Below are positions 8,884-16,779 of a DNA stretch of 49,673 nt, in pieces. Within the stretch, counting starts at the first letter, position 1. Every line of letters begins with the position of its first letter. Origin of the DNA: Bacteroidales bacterium (GTDB taxonomy: Bacteria > Bacteroidota > Bacteroidia > Bacteroidales > UBA12077); contig JAGXLL010000018.1 in NCBI GenBank assembly GCA_018334675.1, positions 1-49,673 of the forward strand, written 5' to 3'. The notes below the pieces were generated by a model that did not search any database, was not told the origin of the DNA, and saw only the letters and a program-made list of their open reading frames with translations. The position numbers and the translations under genes are program-made.

Positions 8884-11493
8884 TTACTTTAACGTATCTT
8901 CCTCAAATTTAATTATAAATCCCTCATCTTTTCTTCTTGTGGTATCCCCTCCTTTCTCCTGCTCCGGTTGATCCTCCTGTTCTTCCCATTGTATGTTGAA
9001 CTTTTTCTGTGGATCCCCCGCCCCGGCTTCACCCTCCTGAAGGGCGGTGTCCTTGCGGAACCAACCAAACTCCTCGTTCAAAATCTGCTTGAGCTCTTGC
9101 TTTTCCTCCTTGATATCCTCCCGGATCTTTTCCCTAACCCCTTCCTTGTCATACTCAATGGCATATTTGTCGGGCGTGCCATGGATCTTTAAATACAAAC
9201 GGCTCTGGCCGACCCCGTCTTCCTGTATGTTACCAAATTCCGATCCCGGCTCCTTCCTTTGGCGGGCTTTGCGGGAGAGGACCTGGGAAAGCAGCAGGCT
9301 TACATCATAGGAAAAACGGTTGTCAAAAGTATGGTAACCCGACACATGGATGTCATAGGAGGAAGAATTGATCTCCATCTCAGGGATCCACACGGTTTGA
9401 TCCTCGATGGAGATCTTATTGGAAAGCCTGGAGAAGGTAACATGCCGCAACTCATCCAGCTTAACGAAATTTGACAGGCTCGAAAATGGCTCAAAATCAA
9501 TTAATTCACCTTGCTCAATTTGAATATCACTTAAATTATTAACCGTCTTCTTCTGTATCTTCAGGTTTTCATTCATCCCGGAAGAGAAGGCGATCTCCCC
9601 ACTCAGGAAACCTTTCAGATTGCGGGCCGTGATGTAATCCTGCCCGAAATTTGAGAAGGAGGTGAAAACCCCACGAATGTTGACATGATCCAGGTAGAAC
9701 TTGGAATCGAACAAAAGATCGGTGGATGAGTGGGCTCTTGCTTTTAGCTTCGCCTGAGCATACGCTTTGCCCTGAAAAGCATTGAACTCTGTGTCGGTGA
9801 GTTCCAGCAGACGCTTTCCGAACCGCAGGTCGCCGGCAACCCTCTTTGCCTCAAAACGCTGAAGGGAAACACGATCCGCAGCAAACCGCAAGTTGCCCCT
9901 CAGTTTTTCGGGAAACTGAAAACGGATCAGCGAATCTGAAGAAGATGCCGGGCGCTCAAAGAACCGCTTCAAATCAATGTGCTTGCTATACAGGGCTCCC
10001 TGAAAGCGAAAGGGTTGGGTGCTGTCGCGGAGATTGCGGTAAATATTGAAAATCTTCCCGTCCAACACCAGATCGTTCCCGTTGAAACGCAACCGCATGC
10101 TATCCAGGTAAAGATCCCGGTTCAGGTAAATAAATCCGTTCATATTCTGAAGGTCATAGGAAGGGCTGCGGCCTTCTACCCCTTGCAGGGTCGCATCCAT
10201 GGTGAGGTTGCCGAAATGTATGCTTTCTGTAAGACGGGACAGGGCCTTCAGCGCATCGCTATATTTATAATTCAACTCCACTTGCCCGGTTACGCCTTTA
10301 AAATCATGCTTTTTGCGGAAACGCTCCGACAAACCCTTCAAATGCAAGCTCATGCTTCCTTCTGAAACAACCTGCGGTTCAGAGAAATTTTTGATCTTTA
10401 GATTGCCGTTCAGGACATTATTGCCCAGCTCAGCATGTATGTTGCTTAAGGATAGCAGGGAAGACGCCGCATCTTCGTTCCGCCCGTTGGAGACATACCC
10501 GTTGAGGGAAATGTTTGTAAACCGATAACCCTGGCTGGCATCGATCTCCACCTGGCTTCCGGCCAAACTGAAGTCGGCCTCCAGGTTGGGTTTGCCATCA
10601 TTGACCGGACCTTCAATTCTCGCGTAAAAATCCAGCTTCCCCCGATCAACCGTTACCGGCTTCAACTTCTTTTTAAATTTCCAGGGCACATATAATTGTA
10701 AGTCATCTATCTTCAGGTCTGTTCCTTTTAGGTCTATGTCGATGTATTGCTTGTCGCGGTTAAATTGCCCTTCCACAATAAAGGGTATGCGCTCAAAATA
10801 ACACATACCAGAACGGATGCGAAATGCTTCCGGGGTCACCAACAGATTCATCCTCAGCCGGACTTCCTTTTGCCGGGCATAGTTGAACTCATCAATAGAT
10901 AACTCCTTCACAAGTGACTTGGAATCAATATTCAGATTAAACTCATCTAAACCTAAATTTCCATTAAGGACTGTCCGCGAGGAGTGTCCCTCCAGGAAAA
11001 ATGCCTGCTGCTGATTGAGCACCGAATAATACAGATCATCAAACACCATTTGTTCAATATCGAACTCAATGTTTTCGGATGTGCGGTCCCGATAGGCGAT
11101 CAGGGGCTTCTCACCGTTGGGGGTATAATTGAACTGACTCTGCTTGATGTAAACCTTCTCCAGTTTATAGTTGTTCATGAAAATATCCACGATATCAAAC
11201 TGCAAAAACACATGATCTGCAGTAAAACTTAAAGATCCTTTCTTGTCTTTTGAAGATTCGGGAGCAGCATACAACTCAAAAGAGCGCAGCTCTATGGTGG
11301 CATTGGGAAACCTGCGCAAAAGGGAAAGGTTGACCTCCTTTGCCCGAAAATCGGCACGAACGCGCTTGTTCAACTCCTTAAGAAACAATTCCGAAACTTC
11401 ATCCTCATATATAAAGGAAATGATAAAGGATGTGGAAATGATGATCAAAAGGGAGAAAAACAACCCGATCAATATGGACTTGATGACCCTCAT
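8884..11493 (-). CDS. AsmA-like family protein (large envelope protein)
   Basis: An 869-residue protein with one N-terminal membrane helix (about 9-29), followed by an extended beta-rich region typical of AsmA/TamB-like proteins. These are anchored in the inner membrane, span the periplasm and are implicated in lipid transport or outer-membrane assembly. Recognisable features are repeated short beta segments of the type GNLKIKNF and DLDLKGTDLKIDDLQLY, and the C-terminal AsmA_2-like region about 600-790, including EINSSSYDIHVSGYHTFDNR. The last 80 residues are charged (E, K, Q, D) and look disordered. The start is supported by a -7 element at 11514-11521. I infer the periplasmic location from topology; the substrate is not visible. 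Confidence 0.8.
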   Translation of the reverse strand: MRVIKSILIGLFFSLLIIISTSFIISFIYEDEVSELFLKELNKRVRADFRAKEVNLSLLRRFPNATIELRSFELYAAPESSKDKKGSLSFTADHVFLQFDIVDIFMNNYKLEKVYIKQSQFNYTPNGEKPLIAYRDRTSENIEFDIEQMVFDDLYYSVLNQQQAFFLEGHSSRTVLNGNLGLDEFNLNIDSKSLVKELSIDEFNYARQKEVRLRMNLLVTPEAFRIRSGMCYFERIPFIVEGQFNRDKQYIDIDLKGTDLKIDDLQLYVPWKFKKKLKPVTVDRGKLDFYARIEGPVNDGKPNLEADFSLAGSQVEIDASQGYRFTNISLNGYVSNGRNEDAASSLLSLSNIHAELGNNVLNGNLKIKNFSEPQVVSEGSMSLHLKGLSERFRKKHDFKGVTGQVELNYKYSDALKALSRLTESIHFGNLTMDATLQGVEGRSPSYDLQNMNGFIYLNRDLYLDSMRLRFNGNDLVLDGKIFNIYRNLRDSTQPFRFQGALYSKHIDLKRFFERPASSSDSLIRFQFPEKLRGNLRFAADRVSLQRFEAKRVAGDLRFGKRLLELTDTEFNAFQGKAYAQAKLKARAHSSTDLLFDSKFYLDHVNIRGVFTSFSNFGQDYITARNLKGFLSGEIAFSSGMNENLKIQKKTVNNLSDIQIEQGELIDFEPFSSLSNFVKLDELRHVTFSRLSNKISIEDQTVWIPEMEINSSSYDIHVSGYHTFDNRFSYDVSLLLSQVLSRKARQRKEPGSEFGNIQEDGVGQSRLYLKIHGTPDKYAIEYDKEGVREKIREDIKEEKQELKQILNEEFGWFRKDTALQEGEAGAGDPQKKFNIQWEEQEDQPEQEKGGDTTRRKDEGFIIKFEEDTLK

Positions 11494-11513
11494 GCGCCTG
11501 AGTTATTTGCGTG

Positions 11514-11547
11514 CAAATATAAAACTTACGAATATTTAAAACGAAAA
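11514..11547 (-). promoter_or_regulatory. Probable promoter of the AsmA-like gene
   Basis: On the - strand, TATATTTG (11521 to 11514) matches the -7 consensus. A weak TTTTC at the -33 position lies about 20 bases upstream. The start codon follows 20 bases after the -7 element. Confidence 0.5.
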
Positions 11548-11640
11548 CCATTCCAAAATGATACAAATGAAACCCAAATTATACCTGAGTAAAGCGCTTT
11601 TTCACTTTGTTCAACCCGCTCAAATCAGATCCCCGCCCGG

Positions 11641-11681
11641 GCAAAAAGAAAAGACCAGGAAGCCATTACAACTTCCTGGTC
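11641..11681 (-). terminator. Rho-independent terminator of the gene at 11715-12434
   Basis: A perfect 10-bp stem, GACCAGGAAG (11653-11662) with CTTCCTGGTC (11672-11681), has a 9-base loop. Read on the - strand it is followed by TTTTCTTTTT. It lies 34 bases after the stop of the - strand gene. Confidence 0.85.
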
Positions 11682-11714
11682 GGGGAAAAAATCACACGAA
11701 AAGGAGAAAAATTT

Positions 11715-12434
11715 TTACTTATATGATTTGCGTATTTCTTCTTCGTAGCGCTGTTTCAGAATCTCTAACTTTTCCAGGCTTCGGTCCTGCTCATATATGC
11801 GTACCACATCCACAATGCCCTTCTTCCGGTAAAAGACCCCCAGGGCCGCATCAAAATTGTTGTCCACCAGGTTATTCTTGATGTTATGCGTATAGCGCTT
11901 AAAATCCTTCCATTCTACTTTTTCCGGGATCTCCACATAGCATTTGACCCGGTTGTTCATATCCCGGTAGATACCACTCTCCTGTTCCTCTTCCACAAGA
12001 AAGTTCTTGTTGATCTGTATCAGGCCTTCCTTTTCCATCTCCCGCTTCTTCATGAATTTTACCCCGTGCTGTTCAAAAAACTTCTGTAGCTGGGAAATAT
12101 ATTCAAAGCTGGATAGATATTTCAGACGGATGCAAGGATAGGTATAGGGTTTAAAATAAATGGTTCCCTCAGAGGCGTTAAAAGAATGGGGAAAACTTTT
12201 ATGAATTGCGCGGGCAATGCGGGCCACCTCCTCAAATGTATACCCGTTATGAACCATTAAGAATAAGGACCGCGGGTTGGACTCATCCGGCAGGTTCTGG
12301 CCGTGATAACCGGGGAACGGATGCAGGCTTTCCAAAACCCATGACTGGGGCAGGATATGGTTGTCGATGGTTGCCAGTGTTTCCTGTTTCTTGATGTAAC
12401 CGCAAACTTCGACCAGATGACGAGAGGGGGTCAT
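11715..12434 (-). CDS. Protein of unknown function (239 aa)
   Basis: I do not recognise this protein. It is a 239-residue soluble protein with no signal peptide or membrane segment. A TTG six bases further upstream would lengthen it by two residues; I take the ATG at 12434. The C-terminal 30 residues are highly charged and helical (SLEKLEILKQRYEEEIRKSYK, of which the last part is coiled-coil-like). The middle has aromatic-rich segments such as TIYFKPYTYPCIRL. Composition and codon use match its neighbours, and it has its own strong terminator, so I consider it a genuine gene in a single-gene transcript. It could be a lineage-specific conserved protein of the Bacteroidota. Confidence 0.75.
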   Translation of the reverse strand: MTPSRHLVEVCGYIKKQETLATIDNHILPQSWVLESLHPFPGYHGQNLPDESNPRSLFLMVHNGYTFEEVARIARAIHKSFPHSFNASEGTIYFKPYTYPCIRLKYLSSFEYISQLQKFFEQHGVKFMKKREMEKEGLIQINKNFLVEEEQESGIYRDMNNRVKCYVEIPEKVEWKDFKRYTHNIKNNLVDNNFDAALGVFYRKKGIVDVVRIYEQDRSLEKLEILKQRYEEEIRKSYK

Positions 12435-12633
12435 AGGCAAAATTTTTTGTTAAGTTATTAAAATAATCCACCCATGTCAACTTACAGGCCATCCAAAAGA
12501 GGGGGGAGAAAAATAAAATTTAAATAGAAGGCGGGCCGCAGTAATCAAAAGTAGCATCATGGGCTGTCTTCCATACAAATTATCTTTAACCCGAATGGTT
12601 CACAAATCATTCTGACGCCACTGAAAAAGCCGG

Positions 12634-12678
12634 CCTGCATTCATAAACTTCACTTTATTCGTTTATGAATCCTGCAGG
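12634..12678. repeat. Inverted repeat upstream of the U32 gene promoter
   Basis: Perfect 10-bp arms, ATTCATAAAC (12639-12648) and GTTTATGAAT (12661-12670), are flanked by a further pairing CCTGC/GCAGG with a 3-base bulge. The loop is 12 bases. It ends about 28 bases before the -7 element of the U32 gene, at the place of an upstream operator; it could also be an RNA hairpin of a transcript I cannot see. Confidence 0.5.
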
Positions 12679-12706
12679 TTAAAAACACATCGTGTACAGG
12701 AATTAT

Positions 12707-12714
12707 TAATTTTG
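12707..12714 (+). promoter_or_regulatory. -7 promoter element of the U32 gene
   Basis: TAATTTTG matches the Bacteroidota -7 consensus TANNTTTG and lies 29 bases upstream of the ATG at 12744. No good -33 element is visible. Confidence 0.45.
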
Positions 12715-12743
12715 CAGTTCCTGTTGTTCCAAGAGCAGACACC

Positions 12744-14000
12744 ATGAAACGATCCGATATAGAGATCATGTCGCCGGCAGGCTCCTATGAGTCGTTGCAG
12801 GCAGCCATACAAGGCGGTGCCGCCTCGGTATATTTCGGGGTGGAGCAGTTAAACATGCGCAGCAAGTCCAGTTTCAACTTCACCCTGGATGATCTGGAGG
12901 CCATTGTGGGCATCTGCCGCAAGCATGGCATCCGCAGTTACCTGACGGTAAACACGGTACTCTACGACAATGAGCTGGACGATATGCGCCGCATCGTGGA
13001 TGCTGCCAGCGAGCATGGCATCACGGCGATCATCGCCACCGACCTGGCGGCTATTCAATATGCCCGTTCCATCGGCATGGAAGTGCACATCTCCACCCAG
13101 CTTAACGTCACCAACCTGGAGAGTCTGCGTTTTTTTGCCGCTTATGCCGATGTGATGGTGCTGGCCCGTGAGCTGAACCTCAGCCAGGTGAAAGAGATCG
13201 CCGAAGCGATCCGCAAAGAAAGGATCACCGGGCCTTCCGGCAAGCCGGTTCAGTTGGAGTTGTTTGTCCATGGTGCCCTTTGCATGGCCATCTCCGGCAA
13301 ATGTTACCTGAGCCTGCATGAGAAGAACCATTCTGCCAACCGCGGCAAATGTCTGCAGACCTGCCGAAAGTCTTACATCGTCACGGAGAAGCAAAGCGGC
13401 AATGAGCTGGAAGTGGACCATGAATACATCATGTCGCCCAAAGATCTGTCGACCATCCATTTTCTCAACAAGATCCTGGATGCAGGTGTTACCGTACTCA
13501 AGATCGAGGGTCGCGCCCGCTCACCCGAATATGTAAAAACCACCACCGAATGTTACCGCGAGGCTGTGGATGCCTGGTTCGACGGGACCTATAGCGGAGA
13601 AAAGATCAAGGACTGGCAGAGGCGCCTGGCTACGGTCTTTAACCGGGGTTTCTGGAATGGTTATTATCTGGGGCAAAGACTGGGAGAATGGAGCCACCGC
13701 TATGGATCACAGGCCACCAGGCGCAAGATCTTCGTGGGTCAGATCACCAATTACTACAAACGCATCCAGGTAGCCGAACTGTTGGCCGAAGCCAACACCA
13801 TCGATGTGAACGATGAGATACTGATCCTCGGACCCACAACGGGCCTCATACAAACACATGTTCGGGAGATACGGGTCGGGGATCAGTCGGTTCAGACCTC
13901 TCCGCGTGGCATAAAGTGCTCCCTGCCGGTGGAGCAGACCGTCAGGCGATCCGACAAGCTATACAAGCTGGTGGATGCCACCCGGGTAAGTCAACAATAG
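12744..14000 (+). CDS. Peptidase U32 family protein (TrhP/YegQ-like)
   Basis: A 418-residue U32-family protein. The family was first described as collagenases. Well-studied bacterial members (TrhP/YegQ, RlhA) are instead needed for prephenate-dependent hydroxylation of uridine in tRNA or of cytidine in rRNA. The U32 signature is clear in ELFVHGALCMAISGKCYLS, followed by the conserved cysteines in RGKCLQTCRKSY that bind an iron-sulfur cluster in this family. The TIM-barrel N-terminus starts with the typical IEIMSPAGSYESLQAAIQGG. Length and the C-terminal small beta-domain (residues 325-418) fit the TrhP group better than RlhA, but I cannot separate them with certainty. The gene stands alone with its own promoter. 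Confidence 0.88.
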   Translation: MKRSDIEIMSPAGSYESLQAAIQGGAASVYFGVEQLNMRSKSSFNFTLDDLEAIVGICRKHGIRSYLTVNTVLYDNELDDMRRIVDAASEHGITAIIATDLAAIQYARSIGMEVHISTQLNVTNLESLRFFAAYADVMVLARELNLSQVKEIAEAIRKERITGPSGKPVQLELFVHGALCMAISGKCYLSLHEKNHSANRGKCLQTCRKSYIVTEKQSGNELEVDHEYIMSPKDLSTIHFLNKILDAGVTVLKIEGRARSPEYVKTTTECYREAVDAWFDGTYSGEKIKDWQRRLATVFNRGFWNGYYLGQRLGEWSHRYGSQATRRKIFVGQITNYYKRIQVAELLAEANTIDVNDEILILGPTTGLIQTHVREIRVGDQSVQTSPRGIKCSLPVEQTVRRSDKLYKLVDATRVSQQ

Positions 14001-14012
14001 CCCGGAGACTTA

Positions 14013-14708
14013 TCATTCCTCATCCCAGGCCGACACGGTGCCTCCGAAAGAGGTGCGGATGTCGGTGGTGGCAGGCCGGCCAAAATAGCTGAAGTCCGAT
14101 CCGGTATTGACCGAGGCTTCCAGCTCCTTCTCCACGGTCACCTCGCCTTTGCCGCCGGTGTTCATGCGGATGTCTACCCGCTGGCACACCAGGTCGGTGC
14201 CCGAGAGGATACCCCCGGTGTTGACAAAGGCCTCCAGCGAATCGGTGGATCCTTTTACCTGTACCTGCCCGCCCTGGTAGGCCTTCAGATCCAGGTGCCG
14301 GGCCTCTATGGCCAGCTGTACGTTGGATCCCATGGTCGACTGTATATCAAACCCCGGAGCGATAACAGGCTTGTCGAAGATCACCTCGGCATCGCCCAGG
14401 GCTTCAATGCCCTTCAGCTCCCCGTGGGTGATCTCTACGTACACCTCCGCATTGGAGGCAAAAAGCCTGGAAAGTTTTATCTTCAGCTCCCCATCCTCTA
14501 TGGAGGTCCTGATCTTCTCCAGGCTCACACCCTTGGCTTCTATATGCACATGGGGCTCGCTGCCCGGTATCATGCGTACGTTCATCTTACCAAAGACCCG
14601 CACCCGTTCAAATTCACCGGGCTTGCGGTCGGCAATCTCCTGTCCCTGCGCCAGCAAGGGCCCAACCATTATCAGCAAAGCTAAAATCCATCGTTGATCC
14701 AATCGCAT
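14013..14708 (-). CDS. GIN-domain (DUF2807) exported protein
   Basis: A 231-residue protein with a signal peptide (residues 1-21, MRLDQRWILALLIMVGPLLA) followed by a DUF2807/GIN domain (putative auto-transporter adhesin head), a right-handed beta-helix common in Bacteroidota. Short beta repeats of the type VQLAIEARHLDLKAYQGGQ and VNTGGILSG are visible. The open frame extends upstream to 14804, but the ATG at 14708 is preceded by a good ribosome site (CAGGAG) and starts a proper signal peptide, so I choose it. It lies 19 bases downstream of the ABC ATPase gene and is probably co-transcribed with it. Function is not established for the family; the location is extracytoplasmic by inference. Confidence 0.82.
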   Translation of the reverse strand: MRLDQRWILALLIMVGPLLAQGQEIADRKPGEFERVRVFGKMNVRMIPGSEPHVHIEAKGVSLEKIRTSIEDGELKIKLSRLFASNAEVYVEITHGELKGIEALGDAEVIFDKPVIAPGFDIQSTMGSNVQLAIEARHLDLKAYQGGQVQVKGSTDSLEAFVNTGGILSGTDLVCQRVDIRMNTGGKGEVTVEKELEASVNTGSDFSYFGRPATTDIRTSFGGTVSAWDEE

Positions 14709-14727
14709 AAACAACTCCTGTTTTTTA

Positions 14728-15420
14728 TTACAACAACTTGGTAACATTCTCCGATACCACATGGCCATCGAACAGATGCACGATCCGGCGGGCATATTCC
14801 GCATCCGACGGTGAGTGGGTCACCATCAGGATGGTGGTGCCCTCGTCGTTGAGCTCCTTCAGAAGATTCATCACCTCCTCACCATGAGCCGAATCAAGGT
14901 TACCCGTCGGCTCGTCGGCCAGTATCAGCCTCGGGTTGGCCACCAGAGCCCGGGCAACGGCAACACGCTGTTGCTGCCCGCCGGAGAGCTGCTGGGGGAA
15001 GTGCTTGCGCCGGTGCGACATCTTCATGCGATCCAGCACATCCTCCACCTTCTTCTTGCGCTCCGAGCCGGGTACCTTCATATACAACAACGGCAACTCC
15101 ACATTCTCATATACGCTCAGCTCATCGATCAGGTTGAAGCTCTGAAAGACAAAACCGATGTTTCCCTTCCTCAGATTGGTGCGCCGCTTCTCCCTGAGCC
15201 GGGAAACCTCCTGATCCATGAAATACAGCTGTCCATCGGTTGGATTGTCCAATAAGCCCAGGATGTTCAGCAACGTGGATTTGCCGCATCCCGAAGGACC
15301 CATGATCGCGGTAAACTCGCCTTCCTCGATGGAAAGGTCCACCTTATTCAATGCAGTGGTTTCAATTTCGTCGGTCCTGAAAACCTTGACCAGCTGACTG
15401 GCCTGAACCATTTGTCCCAT
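14728..15420 (-). CDS. ABC transporter ATP-binding protein (MacB/LolD type), orphaned
   Basis: A 230-residue nucleotide-binding subunit of the MacB/LolD/FtsE class of ABC systems, which act on lipoproteins, peptides or cell-envelope targets rather than as classical importers. Walker A is GPSGCGKST (about 41-49), the Q-loop is VFQSFNLID, the signature is LSGGQQQR, and Walker B is [13 protein letters not shown], followed by the H-loop VTHS. All catalytic residues are intact. The expected partner permease directly upstream (15478-15698) is a wreck, so this ATPase has no intact permease beside it. It may serve another FtsX/MacB-like permease elsewhere or may be on the way to decay. It is followed closely by the GIN-domain gene. 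Confidence 0.92.
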   Translation of the reverse strand: MGQMVQASQLVKVFRTDEIETTALNKVDLSIEEGEFTAIMGPSGCGKSTLLNILGLLDNPTDGQLYFMDQEVSRLREKRRTNLRKGNIGFVFQSFNLIDELSVYENVELPLLYMKVPGSERKKKVEDVLDRMKMSHRRKHFPQQLSGGQQQRVAVARALVANPRLILADEPTGNLDSAHGEEVMNLLKELNDEGTTILMVTHSPSDAEYARRIVHLFDGHVVSENVTKLL

Positions 15421-15477
15421 TTTGGTAAATTTTAGTATAGGTTAAAATTACTTAATTCCAGAATCATTTCAAAGTAT

Positions 15478-15698
15478 TTATTCATATCGCAAGGTGCGTG
15501 CCGGATTCCTCGATGCTGGGGACAATGAGGGATACAAAACAATTGCCAGGGCCAGCAGAAGGATCAGCCGGATAAGCACCGCCAACACTCTTGGCGGCCA
15601 GCTGCCAACCCAATGGCCAACCCCACGATGTTCGTCAGGCTGTCAGTCCGGTTGTTGACAAGGTTGCGCAGCGCCGTCTTGAAATAGTTGGGTAGCAT
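15478..15698 (-). pseudogene. Remnant of a MacB/FtsX-type ABC permease (ends only)
   Basis: On the - strand an ATG at 15698 opens a frame beginning MLPNYFKTALRNLVNNRTDS and then LTNIVGLAIGLAA. This is the typical start of Bacteroidota MacB-like permeases: a cytoplasmic amphipathic segment followed by the first membrane helix. After about 34 codons the frame shifts. A second frame then gives a hydrophobic helix and the ending NPARTLRYE-stop, the typical permease C-terminus (A-x-N-P-x-x-x-L-R-Y-E). A full permease is about 400-800 residues; here only about 70 codons remain in two frames. The gene has therefore lost nearly all of its interior. The remnant lies directly upstream of the ABC ATPase, the usual order. 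Confidence 0.82.
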
Positions 15699-15810
15699 AA
15701 GGCCCGAAATTAATTTGTATTAATAGATACGACGCTAACTGCCATGATATAGTTACAACCAAACGGCAGATGAGAGAAAAAAAATTTGCAGGAAAGCGCA
15801 TACAGGGGGA

Positions 15811-15867
15811 AAAAGAAAAGAGTTAACAGAGGGCAACCCGGCAAGAAAGGTTGGCCGGGGTGCCCTC
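15811..15867 (-). terminator. Terminator downstream of pepE
   Basis: 14-base arms with a single mismatch, GAGGGCAACCCGGC (15829-15842) and GCCGGGGTGCCCTC (15854-15867), lie 24 bases after the pepE stop on the - strand. A T-rich stretch (complement of AAAAGAAAAG, 15811-15820) follows after an eight-base interruption. Confidence 0.65.
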
Positions 15868-15890
15868 ATGCAAGTGGTCAGGAATGGAAA

Positions 15891-16604
15891 TTATTCGAAA
15901 AGAAAATCAAAATCATCGCCGGGAGCCAGCTCCAGGGGTTCTTCATCGCCTTTGAATATCCTGGCCTTTTTCTCGCCCAGCAGTTGGATCTGTCCGCTCT
16001 CAACTACAAACATGCTGCCTTCCCGCAAGCCTACGGTATAGATGTAAGGGTTGACCACCAGGAACTCCTTGATGCGCATCTCACGGGTCTCTCCTGCATG
16101 GCCCTCAGGATGGGCATCCAGGTAATGGGGATTGATCTGGAAGCGCACCAGGTTTAAGGCATGGAAATTTTCCGGTTCGGTGATGGGCATGTCATTGGTG
16201 GTGCAGATGGTGGGACAGGCTACGTTGGATCCGGCGCTCCAGCCTATGTAAGGAGTGCCGTTCAATGCAACATGGCGCATCACCTCGATGAGCTTATCCT
16301 GTTGCAGCATCTTCAGCAGGTGAAAGGTATTACCCCCGCCTACCACGATGGCCTCAGCTTCCTCCACCGCCTTCCTCCTATCTGCATGGGCATACTTGTG
16401 AAGGGAATCCACCTTCACATCAAACTCATCAAATCGTTTCTGCACCTTGTCCCGGTATTCATCATAGGAAAAGCTGACGGCAGCATAAGGCACAAACAAG
16501 ACCTTTTTAACCTCCCCGCCCAGAAAATCACGGATCTGACCGCGGGCATGTTCCAGATATCCTTCACCGGCATTGGTCGAATTGCTGATAAGTAAAAGTC
16601 TCAT
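15891..16604 (-). CDS. pepE: Dipeptidase E (alpha-aspartyl dipeptidase)
   Basis: Cytoplasmic serine peptidase of family S51 that hydrolyses dipeptides with N-terminal aspartate. The 237 residues match the usual length of about 230. The nucleophile elbow GWSAGSN places the catalytic serine at 123. His160 in INPHYLD and Asp138 match the positions of the triad residues described for Salmonella PepE after a shift of three. The glycine-rich VVGGGNTFHLL (about 87-97) is a further family signature. The gene is flanked by its own terminator and by a second terminator of the next upstream gene, so it forms a single-gene transcript. I see nothing unusual. Confidence 0.93.
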   Translation of the reverse strand: MRLLLISNSTNAGEGYLEHARGQIRDFLGGEVKKVLFVPYAAVSFSYDEYRDKVQKRFDEFDVKVDSLHKYAHADRRKAVEEAEAIVVGGGNTFHLLKMLQQDKLIEVMRHVALNGTPYIGWSAGSNVACPTICTTNDMPITEPENFHALNLVRFQINPHYLDAHPEGHAGETREMRIKEFLVVNPYIYTVGLREGSMFVVESGQIQLLGEKKARIFKGDEEPLELAPGDDFDFLFE

Positions 16605-16700
16605 AAAAGAGTATTTTTAAGGTTTGGTTATTCCATTGAGAAGGATAAAAATAATAAATTCCCAACAAACATAGAAACCCAACGATATCTGCGGCGATTA

Positions 16701-16742
16701 TAAAAAACTCCGGGTCGCCCTGCAGGATGAGAGCAACCCGGA
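16701..16742 (-). terminator. Rho-independent terminator of the sigma / anti-sigma / outer-membrane-protein cluster
   Basis: The arms TCCGGGTCGC and GCAACCCGGA (16709-16742, one mismatch) lie 38 bases after the stop of the - strand gene. On the - strand they are followed by six T residues (complement of AAAAAA, 16702-16707). Confidence 0.8.
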
Positions 16743-16779
16743 AAAGAACGAGGGGTAATAATTTACTATACCTGTTGTA

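Larger units (their letters stand above)
12435..12743 (+). other. Intergenic region with inverted repeat and promoter of the U32 gene
   Basis: A 309-base spacer between divergent genes, with no convincing coding frame. It holds an imperfect hairpin (12634-12678) and, next to the U32 gene, a -7 element (12707-12714). The part nearest 12440 is AT-rich and should hold the promoter of the - strand gene, but I see no clear consensus there. Confidence 0.5.

Noticed and set aside
14709-14804. N-terminal extension of the GIN-domain protein
   Set aside because: It overlaps the ABC ATPase gene and precedes a good ribosome site and signal peptide; the shorter start is better supported.
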